Positions 7,280 through 14,557 of a stretch of DNA of 16,040 bases are shown here, in pieces (position 1 is the stretch's first letter; each line of letters opens with the position of its first letter). Position numbers and translations under genes: made by a program. The notes under the pieces are model-generated. The model saw only the letters and a list, made by a program, of their open reading frames with translations. It was not told where the DNA came from and searched no databases. Source of the DNA: CAYPEK01 sp964409645 (GTDB lineage Bacteria > UBP15 > UBA6099); the NCBI GenBank assembly GCA_964409645.1, contig CAYPEK010000100.1, positions 1 to 16,040 of the forward strand, in the 5' to 3' direction.

Positions 7280-7795
7280 TCAAATGTTTTGCTTCAGGTA
7301 TGATTCGGCGAGTTTGATATAGGTGTCGGCGTAGTTGAGGTTGCGCATGTATTCGTCTTCGGTGATTTCACGCACAAGGCGTCCGGGTGTGCCGATTATG
7401 AGCGATCTCGGCGGGAATTCCTTACCGTCCGGCACAACAGACCCCGCGGCGACTATCGAACCTTCGCCGATCACCGCGCCGTTCATGACTACTGAGCCGA
7501 TGCCGATGAGGCAGAAGCTCGATATGGTGCAGCCGTGAACGACTGCGTTGTGGCCGACCGTCACGCGGTCGCCGATGATGCACGGGCATTTCGGATCGGA
7601 GTGAATAACCGCGTTGTCCTGAATGTTTGAGTAGGAGCCGATGATGATTTTGCTTCTGTCTCCTCGGACGACCGCGCCGTACCACACACTCGAACCGATG
7701 CCGATCTCGACGGAGCCTATCACGCGGCAGTTGTCCGCGAGAAAAACGGACTTGTCGATTTTCGGCTTAATGTCGTCGTATGTGATGACGTTCAA
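7280..7795 (-). CDS. Gamma carbonic anhydrase family protein
   Basis: A 171-residue left-handed beta-helix protein built from hexapeptide repeats (roughly residues 18-125), followed by a C-terminal helix (137-168). The three metal-binding histidines of the gamma carbonic anhydrase/YrdA family are in place: His65 (NAVIHSD) and His82 with His87 (GHNAVVHGC). The conserved VVRGDRSKI (42-50) and NIQDNA segments are also present. The family includes true zinc or iron carbonic anhydrases and proteins with no measurable activity; sequence alone does not decide. The start is TTG at 7795, overlapping the alaS TGA, with AAGGAG (7809-7804) eight bases upstream inside alaS. That makes it a coupled downstream partner of alaS. 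Confidence 0.92.
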   Translation of the reverse strand: MNVITYDDIKPKIDKSVFLADNCRVIGSVEIGIGSSVWYGAVVRGDRSKIIIGSYSNIQDNAVIHSDPKCPCIIGDRVTVGHNAVVHGCTISSFCLIGIGSVVMNGAVIGEGSIVAAGSVVPDGKEFPPRSLIIGTPGRLVREITEDEYMRNLNYADTYIKLAESYLKQNI

Positions 7796-10443
7796 GAAAG
7801 CTTCTCCTTGAGAATCGCGGCGCCGTTGGCGATTGCGTCCGCCATCTTAGCGCCGTCCTTGCCGCCGGCTTGCGCCATCGTCTTTGTGCCGCCGCCGCCG
7901 CCCTTGACCGCTTTCGCGATTTCCTTGATCAACGCGCCCGCATCCGCGCCGCGCGCCGCGACATCGTCCGACAACGCAAGCAGCAGGCTCGCCTTGCCTT
8001 CGAGGTTCGAGCCGAGCAGCACCGCGTACGAGTCGAGTTTAGACTTGATCTCGTCGTAAATGCCTCTCAGAGCATCGACTCCGAGGCCGTCTATCTGCGC
8101 CGCGATTATTTTCGCGCCGCCCGCCTCGATTGCCGATTCGAGTATCTTCGCGCTCTTGTCTTTCAGGTCGCTTTTGCCCGCCTTCTTGATTTCACGGCTG
8201 AGCGAGTCTCTTTCGAGCACAAGGTTCTCTATTGTCTTCGGCAGCGCCGTGTCCTGAACCTTCAGAACCGCTGCCGCTTTTTCCAAAGCGTCGAGCTTTT
8301 CGTTCACGTATTCCACTGCTTTCATCCCGGCCACGGCCTCGATGCGACGCATACCGCTGCCGACCGAATGCTCGTCCGTCACTTTCACAAGGCCGATCTC
8401 GGCCGTGTTGCCTACGTGTGTGCCGCCGCAAAGTTCCTTGCTGAATCCGGGGATGTCCACCATCCTCACGACGTCGCCGTACTTCTCGCCGAACAGCGCC
8501 ATCGCTCCCTCTTTCTTCGCCGACTCAAAATCTTTCACGTGCGACGTGACCGCCGTCGCGGCGAGAACCATCTCGTTAACTCTGTCCTCAACGCGTTTCA
8601 GTTCGTCCGCGCCTATCGCCGAATGGTGCGTGAAGTCGAAGCGCAGCTTGTCCGGGCCGACATACGAACCGGCCTGATGAACGTGCGTGCCGATGATCTC
8701 CCTGAGCGCCGCCTGAAGCAGGTGCGTGGCGGTGTGGTGCCGCATGATCGAGCGCCTGCGTTCGAGTTCGACTTCCATCGACAGCTTGTCGCCTTCCTTG
8801 AGCGCGCCTTCGAGCACTTCCGCGCGGTGGACGACGATCTTGCCTTCCACAACAAACGATTCGCCGATACGCAACCTTGCGCCGCCTGACACGGCGATGC
8901 CGGTGTCTCCGACCTGTCCGCCCATCTCGCCGTAAAGCGGCGTGCGGTCGAGAATTATGTCGATTGACTGCCCTTTTGACGCTGATTTAACTTGTTTGCC
9001 GTCCGCTACAATCGCGAGCACCGTCGAGTCGAGCGACAGGTTGTCGTAGCCGTCGAAAACGCCCGCCGATTTTCCCTCGATCGCGTCGCGGTAAATTTTT
9101 TCCTCGTCTTCTGCGAACACCGAGCCGTCCATTTTGCTCGATTTGCGCGACCGGTTTTTCTGATCCTCCATCGCGTCCTCGAATTGCTTCATGTCGATTC
9201 CAGCGAAGCCGAGTTCGGAGACGATCTTTTCCGCTTCCTCGACCGGAAGGCCGTATGTGTCATAAGCGGTGAATATGATCGCGCCGTTGGCGAGTTTATT
9301 TTTCTCGCCGCCCGCGAGGTCGTCCTTGTGATTGATAACGAACATGCGGCCCTGCTGGGTCGCTTCCGCGAACTGCTGTTCTTCTTTCTTGAGAATCGTG
9401 CCGATGAATTCCGACTTCTCCGCGAAATCCGGATACACCTTGCCGAGAATGTCCGCGACAACCGGGACGAGTTCCGCGAGGAACTCACGTTCGACGCCGA
9501 GCTCACGGCCGTTGACCGCCGCGCGGCGGATCAGTTTGCGCAGGAGGTACCCGCGGCCTTCGTTCGACGGGAACACGCCGTCCGAGACGAGGAATCCGGA
9601 GCCGCGCACGTGGTCGGCGATAACTCTGAACGGCACGGGTGAGTCCGCATACTTCATGCCGGATATGTCTTCGATCTTTTGGATGATCGGCATGAAGAGG
9701 TCGGTTTCAAAATTTGTTTTTGTCTTTTGAAGAACTGATGCCATGCGTTCGAGGCCGGAGCCAGTGTCGATGTTTTTCTTGGGCAGCGGGGTGAGGAGCC
9801 CGCCGTCGTGGCGCTCGAACTGCATGAAAACGAGGTTCCATATTTCGATGTGACGCTCGCAGTCGCACGAAGGATTGCACTCCGGCCTGCCGCAACCGCG
9901 GTCTTTGCCGAAGTCGTAGAAGATTTCGGAGCAGGGGCCGCAGGGGCCGTTCGGGCCCTGTGAAGGAGCGCCCGCGGGCCAGTAGTTGTCGTTTTCGCCA
10001 AAGCGGTAGAAGTGTTCTTTTTTAACGCCGACCTCATTCAGCCAGATGTCGGCTGCTTCTTCGTCTTCAAGGTAGATGGAGACACGGAGCCGGTCGATCG
10101 GGATCTCGAAATATTTCGTCAACAGCTCCCACGCCCAGTTGATGATCTCGCGTTTGAAATAGTCGCCGAAGGAGAAATTGCCGAGCATCTCGAAGAAAGT
10201 GTGGTGGCGCGGGGTGCGGCCGACCTCTTCGAGGTCTTTTGCGCGGAGGCATTTCTGGGAGGTGGTGAGCCTCGTGTGCGGCGGTTTTTTCAGGCCTAAA
10301 AAGTACGGCTTGAACTGAACCATGCCCGCCGATGTGGTGAGCAGGGTGGGGTCGTCAGGCACGAGAGACGAACTCGGGTGCCGGAGGTGGTTTTTCGATT
10401 CAAAGAATGCCAGATAGCGTTCTCGTATTTCCGCTGAATTCAT
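7792..10443 (-). CDS. alaS: Alanyl-tRNA synthetase
   Basis: AlaS charges tRNA-Ala and clears mischarged Ser and Gly. The 883-residue length matches bacterial AlaS (E. coli about 876). The class II catalytic core is intact: TTSAGMVQFKPYFLG (36-50), RLTTSQKCLRAKDLEEVG (58-75), RHHTFFEMLGNFSFGDYF (79-96) and NIDTGSGLERM (224-234). A cysteine cluster at 184-195 (GCGRPECNPSCDC) resembles that in several AlaS lineages. The editing domain has the zinc ligands His570, His574 (RHHTATHLL), Cys672 and His676 (LCGGTHVGN). The C-Ala domain ends with a GGGG-TKTMAQAGG stretch. ATG at 10443 with AAGGAAT upstream. It is the first gene of the alaS-to-queA minus-strand run and lies 124 bases after the sigma-factor gene; no T-box leader is recognisable in that gap. 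Confidence 0.99.
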   Translation of the reverse strand: MNSAEIRERYLAFFESKNHLRHPSSSLVPDDPTLLTTSAGMVQFKPYFLGLKKPPHTRLTTSQKCLRAKDLEEVGRTPRHHTFFEMLGNFSFGDYFKREIINWAWELLTKYFEIPIDRLRVSIYLEDEEAADIWLNEVGVKKEHFYRFGENDNYWPAGAPSQGPNGPCGPCSEIFYDFGKDRGCGRPECNPSCDCERHIEIWNLVFMQFERHDGGLLTPLPKKNIDTGSGLERMASVLQKTKTNFETDLFMPIIQKIEDISGMKYADSPVPFRVIADHVRGSGFLVSDGVFPSNEGRGYLLRKLIRRAAVNGRELGVEREFLAELVPVVADILGKVYPDFAEKSEFIGTILKKEEQQFAEATQQGRMFVINHKDDLAGGEKNKLANGAIIFTAYDTYGLPVEEAEKIVSELGFAGIDMKQFEDAMEDQKNRSRKSSKMDGSVFAEDEEKIYRDAIEGKSAGVFDGYDNLSLDSTVLAIVADGKQVKSASKGQSIDIILDRTPLYGEMGGQVGDTGIAVSGGARLRIGESFVVEGKIVVHRAEVLEGALKEGDKLSMEVELERRRSIMRHHTATHLLQAALREIIGTHVHQAGSYVGPDKLRFDFTHHSAIGADELKRVEDRVNEMVLAATAVTSHVKDFESAKKEGAMALFGEKYGDVVRMVDIPGFSKELCGGTHVGNTAEIGLVKVTDEHSVGSGMRRIEAVAGMKAVEYVNEKLDALEKAAAVLKVQDTALPKTIENLVLERDSLSREIKKAGKSDLKDKSAKILESAIEAGGAKIIAAQIDGLGVDALRGIYDEIKSKLDSYAVLLGSNLEGKASLLLALSDDVAARGADAGALIKEIAKAVKGGGGGTKTMAQAGGKDGAKMADAIANGAAILKEKLS
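7804..7809 (-). promoter_or_regulatory. Ribosome binding site supporting the TTG start at 7795
   Basis: AAGGAG on the minus strand, within the last codons of alaS and eight bases before the TTG at 7795. It confirms a non-ATG start overlapping the alaS stop. Confidence 0.8.
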
Positions 10444-10567
10444 AATAATTCCTTTCTTAACCTATGCGCCGCACGCGCGGTGGTGTCAGGTCCGGCCGTC
10501 CGTCAATAAAGTGGGTCGTAGTTTGAACCGCTATTTTGCGATTGGCCGCTGAGAGTGGGGCGTCCGC

Positions 10568-11335
10568 TTACGTGCCTAAAATGAGCTTTAATTTGTTCAG
10601 GGCCGAAGCCTGAATTCTCGAAACCTGCATCTGCGAAATTTTCATTGCCTTCGCAATCTCCGCTTGGGACATATTGCGAAAGTATCTGTTAAAGATTACA
10701 AACTTCTCATCTTTTTTCAATTGCTTCATGCCGCTCTGCAGAGAGAGATGGTCGCTGAGAAGGTCGATCTTGCGGTCGATGCTGCCGATCATGTCGATAA
10801 GCGACGAGGAACTGTCGCCGGCGTCGCCTTCGATTTCCTTGTCGAGGGAGACCGGCCTGTACGACATGACCGCTTCACGCGATTCGAGGATATCTTCAAC
10901 CGAGCACCCGATCTCGCGGGCGACTTCCTCGTATGTGGGTGGGTGATCGAGTTCCTTATTCAGCCGTTCGATCGTCTGGTTGACGACGACGTTCAGGTCT
11001 TTGATGCGGCGCGGAACTTTTATGCTCCACGTCTTGTCGCGGAAGTATCTTTTGACTTCGCCGAGAATTGTGATCGTGGCGAAGGTTGTGAATTCGACGC
11101 CGCGGGTCGGGTCGAAGCGGTCAACTGCATTGATGAGGCCTAGCGTGGCTACCTGAAGCAGGTCTTCGTGCTGCTCGACTTTTTTGCCGAACCTGTTGGC
11201 GAAGAAGTGCGGCATGTTCATGTGCATCTCGATTAGCCTGTCCCTGATCTCCGGGTCGCGCGACTCCGCGAAGTCCCGGAAGAGCCCGTTGACTTCCGCC
11301 TTCTGAGGTATTGGATGTGAAGTTTTATGCTTCAA
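10568..11335 (-). CDS. SigB/SigF-family RNA polymerase sigma factor
   Basis: A 255-residue group 3 sigma factor of the SigB/SigF/SigG type. Region 2 spans roughly 30-110: DLLQVATLGLINAVDRFDP (58-76), GVEFTTFATITILGEVKRYFRD (79-100, read in parts), then TWSIKVPRRIKDL (102-114). Region 3 is about 117-165 (PPTYEEVAREIGCSVEDIL). Region 4 is about 203-252, with the helix-turn-helix MSQAEIAKAMKISQMQVSRI at 222-241. The start is TTG at 11335, with GAGG (11348-11345) nine bases upstream and overlapping the rsbW stop. It is the last gene of an rsbV-rsbW-sigma operon, so its activity is presumably held by RsbW and released by RsbV. Which of SigB or SigF it resembles more cannot be settled by eye, and the regulon is unknown. 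Confidence 0.93.
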   Translation of the reverse strand: MKHKTSHPIPQKAEVNGLFRDFAESRDPEIRDRLIEMHMNMPHFFANRFGKKVEQHEDLLQVATLGLINAVDRFDPTRGVEFTTFATITILGEVKRYFRDKTWSIKVPRRIKDLNVVVNQTIERLNKELDHPPTYEEVAREIGCSVEDILESREAVMSYRPVSLDKEIEGDAGDSSSSLIDMIGSIDRKIDLLSDHLSLQSGMKQLKKDEKFVIFNRYFRNMSQAEIAKAMKISQMQVSRIQASALNKLKLILGT

Positions 11336-11346
11336 AGGGAACCGCC

Positions 11347-11760
11347 TCAGGCTGACTTGATATTCTTTCTCATCGTGATTTTTGTGCCGCGAGAGGCGGA
11401 CTGCTTGATGTCCACATCGTCCATTAGTGTGCGGATAAGCAACATGCCGAGGCTGTGCTCCCCGAAGTCCTCGCCGGAAATGCCGTAATCCGCGCCGGAC
11501 GTGTCTTTAATCTCGAAACCGATGCACTTTTCTTCGCACCAGCATTTTATTTTAATGTATTCCTCGGAGTCGGATTCCGGGGCGGTCTGAATCGCGGCGT
11601 TGCACGCTTCGGACACGGCGACCTTGATGTTCTCCACCTCGTCAACCGAGAGCGGCCAGCGCGAAGCATACCCGGCCACAAGCAGCCTCACCACGCGCAG
11701 ATACTCGGGTTTGTTTGGGATGCTGATTTCCACCAGCGAATTTTTCGTCGCGGTTTTCAT
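11347..11760 (-). CDS. rsbW: RsbW/SpoIIAB-like anti-sigma factor (HATPase), N-box altered
   Basis: A 137-residue GHKL-type ATPase-fold protein of the RsbW/SpoIIAB class, which binds the cognate sigma factor and phosphorylates the antagonist RsbV. The N-terminal half carries IPNKPEYLRVVRLLVAGYA, and the N-box region reads VAVSEACNAAIQTA (48-61). The catalytic Glu (Glu51) is present, but the Mg-binding Asn expected four residues later is Ala55, with Asn one place early. The G1 box (expected D-x-G-x-G) reads Asp86-Thr-Ser-Gly-Ala. The G2-like HSLGMLLIRTLMDDV (102-116) and final RGTKITM are conserved. ATG at 11760 with GAGGG upstream; 12 bases after rsbV. Family and operon position are firm, but intact kinase activity is doubtful. 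Confidence 0.88.
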   Translation of the reverse strand: MKTATKNSLVEISIPNKPEYLRVVRLLVAGYASRWPLSVDEVENIKVAVSEACNAAIQTAPESDSEEYIKIKCWCEEKCIGFEIKDTSGADYGISGEDFGEHSLGMLLIRTLMDDVDIKQSASRGTKITMRKNIKSA

Positions 11761-11772
11761 TCTTTTTCCCTC

Positions 11773-12117
11773 TCAGTCGAGCATTTTTTTTGCGTCTTCG
11801 GGATTGCGAGCAATGCTGAATATTTTATTGAGACCCGTGATCTCGAACAGTTTGTTTATACGGTCCGAATAAAGAACGAGAACGAGATTGCCATTTTTCT
11901 CCGTGCAGCGGCGTTTGATGCCGATCAGAATGCCGAGCCCCGTACTGTCTATGTAATCGACGTCTTTCAGATCTATAATCAGATTTCCGGTCTCCGCCCG
12001 GTCGGTTGCGGTGTTCACTTTTTCCTTGAGTTCGTTCGCGTTGTAAAGATCAATTTCTCCGTGAACGATGATATGCCAGTATTTTTCTTCCTTTTTGATT
12101 TCAAGTTTCAGGTCCAT
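11773..12117 (-). CDS. rsbV: STAS-domain anti-sigma factor antagonist RsbV
   Basis: A 114-residue single STAS domain: HGEIDLYNANELKEKV (19-34), LIIDLKDVDYIDSTGLGIL (46-64), then a GNLVLVL strand and an FEITGLNKIF segment. Ser58 in the DSTG motif is the residue phosphorylated by RsbW-type kinases; the unphosphorylated form sequesters the anti-sigma factor and frees sigma. ATG at 12117 with AAGGAG nine bases upstream. First gene of the operon, preceded by an AT-rich promoter region with a palindrome. No PP2C phosphatase (RsbU/RsbP-like) is encoded in the window, so the activating input must lie elsewhere. Confidence 0.94.
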   Translation of the reverse strand: MDLKLEIKKEEKYWHIIVHGEIDLYNANELKEKVNTATDRAETGNLIIDLKDVDYIDSTGLGILIGIKRRCTEKNGNLVLVLYSDRINKLFEITGLNKIFSIARNPEDAKKMLD

Positions 12118-12128
12118 TTGAGTGCTCC

Positions 12129-12142
12129 TTGTTAATTAACAA
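12129..12142. repeat. 14-base perfect palindrome in the rsbV leader (candidate operator)
   Basis: TTGTTAATTAACAA is fully self-complementary. It lies between the promoter candidate and the rsbV ribosome site. A half copy, TTGTTAAT, recurs in direct orientation at 12154-12161, 25 bases away. Position and symmetry fit a dimeric repressor site; the regulator is unknown. Confidence 0.45.
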
Positions 12143-12177
12143 AAATCGAACCCTTGTTAATAAATAATTGGATATAT

Positions 12178-12205
12178 AATATATGGAAATAAATAACTTT
12201 TTCAA
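12178..12205 (-). promoter_or_regulatory. Candidate promoter of the rsbV-rsbW-sigma operon
   Basis: On the minus strand TTGAAA (12205-12200) is followed after 16 bases by TATATT (12183-12178), or after 18 by TATTAT. It looks like a housekeeping sigma-70-type promoter. I did not find a SigB-like GTTT/GGGTA pair, so autoregulation by the operon's own sigma factor is not evident. Confidence 0.5.
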
Positions 12206-12264
12206 CAGAGGCGGATTTTCAGTGCTACGGCGGCTCGGACGGCGTTTTTATTTATTACGGAATG

Positions 12265-12273
12265 TGTTATGAT
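12265..12273 (+). promoter_or_regulatory. Candidate extended -10 promoter for paaK
   Basis: TGT followed by TATGAT (12268-12273) forms an extended -10 element about 50 bases before the paaK start. No good -35 is seen at 16-18 bases upstream. It is divergent from the rsbV promoter. Confidence 0.4.
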
Positions 12274-12325
12274 ATGGAACCGGTCGGATGGAAGATAAAT
12301 CCCCGCTTCAATAGGAGATGCCGCA

Positions 12326-13624
12326 ATGTTCTGGGATAAAGAAAAAGAAACAATCGACAGGAAAAAACTCGAAGAATTGCAGTCGGAGAGGTTGAAGGAA
12401 ACCCTTCGGCGCGCTGTCAAATCGCCTTTCTATGCAAAGAAATACGCCGAAGCCGGAATCGATGTCGAGAAAATCTCCGGGATCGGCGACTTGGCCAAAC
12501 TGCCGTTCACGGTAAAGCAGGACCTTAGAGATAACTTCCCGTTCGGGCTTCTCATAGTTGACAAAAAGCAAATAATCCGCCTTCACGCCTCGTCGGGAAC
12601 GACAGGCAAATCGACCGCTGTGCTCTACACACGCGGCGATGTGGACAGATGGACGGATATGCTCGCGCGCTGCATGACGATGGCGGGGATGACCTCCGAC
12701 GACGTTTTCCAGAACATGACCGGCTACGGGATGTTCACGGGCGGGCTGGGAATGCACTACGGAGCGGAGCGGGTCGGCGCGCTGGCGATTCCGATGGGCG
12801 CGGGCAACACGAAATGGCAGATTGCCAACATGAAGGCTTACGGAACAACTGTGATCCATGCGACGCCGAGCTACGCGCTGCACCTCTGCGAAGAGATCGC
12901 CGCCGAAGGAATCGACCCAAAAAAAGAGTTGAAACTGAGGATAGGCCTGCTTGGTGCGGAGCCGTATTCCGAAGGCACGCGAAAGAAGGTGGAGGATGCG
13001 CTTGGGATCGATGTGTACAACTCGTTCGGTCTGTCGGAAATGAACGGGCCGGGCGTGGCGTTCGAGTGTTCGGAAAAATACGGGATGCACCTCTGGGAGG
13101 ACAACTACATTCTTGAGATTCTCGACCCGGTGACGCTCGAACCTGTTGCTGAGGGCGAGCGCGGCGAGATGGTGATGACAACACTGACTCGCGAGGGAAT
13201 GCCGCTGATCCGTTATCGTACGCGCGACCTGACGCGGATAATTCCGGGTGAATGCCCGTGTGGTCGCACTCACAGGCGGATCGACAGGATCACCGGCCGC
13301 AGCGACGACATGCTGATAATCAAGGGAGTGAATGTGTTCCCGTCGCAGATCGAGGACGTACTGATGGCGATGCCGGAAGTGGGCGGCAACTACCAGATCG
13401 AACTCACGCGCAAGGAAGGCGCGGACCACATCATAGTAAATGTCGAGGTGGGGGAGACGTTCTTCAAGGGCGATATCACCGACCTGAACAAATTACAGAA
13501 GAAGATTTCCGGGCGGCTGCGTGACGAGACGCTGGTGACGCCCGAAGTGAGATTGATGGAGCCTAACACATTGCCGCGCAGCATGGGCAAGGCTGTTCGT
13601 GTTGTTGACAAACGACAAATCTGA
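12326..13624 (+). CDS. paaK: Phenylacetate-CoA ligase family protein
   Basis: A 432-residue adenylate-forming enzyme of the PaaK type, activating an aryl or short carboxylic acid to its CoA thioester with ATP. Motifs are SSGTTGKST (89-97, nucleotide-binding loop), the PYSEGTRKKVEDALG segment, NSFGLSEMNGPG (A5-like motif), IRYRTRDLTRI, CPCGRTHRRI with two cysteines as in the family, TGRSDDMLIIKGVNVFPSQIE, and a C-terminal domain ending P-x-SMGKAVRV. ATG at 12326 with AGGAGA about seven bases upstream. It is followed after 12 bases by a tandem ACT gene, a pairing seen in anaerobes and archaea where PaaK-like ligases act in aromatic acid or aryl 2-oxoacid metabolism. No ring-degradation genes are nearby, so the true substrate (phenylacetate, indoleacetate or other) is unknown. 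Confidence 0.93.
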   Translation: MFWDKEKETIDRKKLEELQSERLKETLRRAVKSPFYAKKYAEAGIDVEKISGIGDLAKLPFTVKQDLRDNFPFGLLIVDKKQIIRLHASSGTTGKSTAVLYTRGDVDRWTDMLARCMTMAGMTSDDVFQNMTGYGMFTGGLGMHYGAERVGALAIPMGAGNTKWQIANMKAYGTTVIHATPSYALHLCEEIAAEGIDPKKELKLRIGLLGAEPYSEGTRKKVEDALGIDVYNSFGLSEMNGPGVAFECSEKYGMHLWEDNYILEILDPVTLEPVAEGERGEMVMTTLTREGMPLIRYRTRDLTRIIPGECPCGRTHRRIDRITGRSDDMLIIKGVNVFPSQIEDVLMAMPEVGGNYQIELTRKEGADHIIVNVEVGETFFKGDITDLNKLQKKISGRLRDETLVTPEVRLMEPNTLPRSMGKAVRVVDKRQI

Positions 13625-13636
13625 GGAGAGATCGAA

Positions 13637-14065
13637 ATGGCCGTTCAGGTAAACGTATTTATGCAGAACCAGCCGGGCCGGCTCGCGAAGGCGGTCCGCG
13701 CGCTCGCGGAATCGGGCGTGAACATCCGGGCGACGACCATTGCATCGTCGGAGGGGTTCGGGGTGGCCAAGTTTCTGGTGGACAAGCCCGGCGAAGCTGC
13801 CGCGGCGCTCAGGGACGCGGGGATGTCCGCGGCTCTTCAGAATGTCGTCGCGGTGAAAATGGACGACAGCGCGGGCGGGCTCGACGAGATTCTGCCGCTC
13901 CTCGCGGAGCAGAACGTGAACGTGAAGGACGCATACGGATTCATCCTCGAACGCGGAAAAGACGCGGTTTTTGTGTTCGAGGTTGCGGAGCCGGAAGGGC
14001 TGGAGAAACACCTTCAGGAAAGCGGCTGCAAGCTGATGACTGCTGAAGACCTTTACGGCCTCTGA
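13637..14065 (+). CDS. Tandem ACT-domain protein
   Basis: A 142-residue protein made of two ACT-like repeats. Repeat 1 (about 1-70) has VNVFMQNQPGRLAKAVRALAESGVNIRA in shortened form, with the Gly-Arg-Leu ligand-loop pattern. Repeat 2 (about 71-142) has LDEILPLLAEQNVNVKDAYGF. ACT domains bind amino acids at dimer interfaces, and such proteins next to PaaK-type ligases are thought to sense an aromatic amino acid; that role is inferred from context. GAGGAGA precedes the ATG, and the gene sits 12 bases after paaK, so the two are co-transcribed. No catalytic domain is attached, and no clear terminator follows. Confidence 0.88.
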   Translation: MAVQVNVFMQNQPGRLAKAVRALAESGVNIRATTIASSEGFGVAKFLVDKPGEAAAALRDAGMSAALQNVVAVKMDDSAGGLDEILPLLAEQNVNVKDAYGFILERGKDAVFVFEVAEPEGLEKHLQESGCKLMTAEDLYGL

Positions 14066-14089
14066 GAAAATAATCCAGCGAACTGATAT

Positions 14090-14557
14090 TTACTGTTGCG
14101 GAATCTCTTCCGCTTCCTGTTGTTTTCTCAACGAATATTCCGAAATCTTTGCCGACAGACCGGTGATTGTTCTGTGTATTGATTCGTATTTCGCGCCGAC
14201 TACCGGCTCGTAACGCTCGACGGTTTTGATAAGGTCCGATTCTAAACTGAAATCGGCGCCCATCGTGTTGTCCCAGTGTTCCTTGAAAACGTCCGGCGGG
14301 CAGTATCGCATGTATTGAATAAGGATAAGAAATATCACAACGATCTGATCGACCCAGCCGGCGATCGGGATGAAGTCCGGGATGATGTCGATGGGGAGCG
14401 CGATGTAAAGAATTGCGGCGGCCGTCATTATCTTAAGGAAGCGAGGCACGCGCGCGTCTCTGAATAGCGCCAGAAGCAGTTTTGCGAAGCGCGGCACGGC
14501 CATGAATCCACCCGCCACCGCGGGAAGCATCGACTTCAATTTGTTAGTTTCGTCCAT
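14090..14557 (-). CDS. DUF1232 (YkvA-like) membrane protein
   Basis: A 155-residue protein with the DUF1232 signature at about 40-75: P-x-FLKIMTAAAILYIALP, then IDIIPDFIPIAGWVDQIVV. Hydrophobic segments lie at about 43-60 and 67-83. The C-terminal 70 residues are polar and end in a Gln/Glu-rich tail. Function is unknown. ATG at 14557 with GGGGAG seven bases upstream; it overlaps the 3' end of the PHP gene by 14 bases, so the two are coupled. Its stop lies 25 bases from the end of the convergent ACT gene, with no obvious terminator between them. Confidence 0.87.
   Translation of the reverse strand: MDETNKLKSMLPAVAGGFMAVPRFAKLLLALFRDARVPRFLKIMTAAAILYIALPIDIIPDFIPIAGWVDQIVVIFLILIQYMRYCPPDVFKEHWDNTMGADFSLESDLIKTVERYEPVVGAKYESIHRTITGLSAKISEYSLRKQQEAEEIPQQ

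Noticed and set aside
7870..8889. 339-codon plus-strand ORF opposite alaS
   Set aside because: It is antisense to the well-conserved alaS and has Arg/Val/Phe-rich shadow composition with no recognisable domain. Long antisense frames are expected opposite GC-rich genes.
10461..10489. Possible alaS promoter, CTGACA and CATAGG 17 bases apart on the minus strand
   Set aside because: The -10 matches only three of six bases in a GC-rich context; not distinguishable from chance.
10444..10567. T-box leader for alaS
   Set aside because: The 124-base gap lacks a recognisable T-box sequence, specifier stem or antiterminator/terminator pair.
12308..13429. 373-codon minus-strand ORF opposite paaK
   Set aside because: It is antisense to paaK and shows no domain; a codon-shadow artefact.
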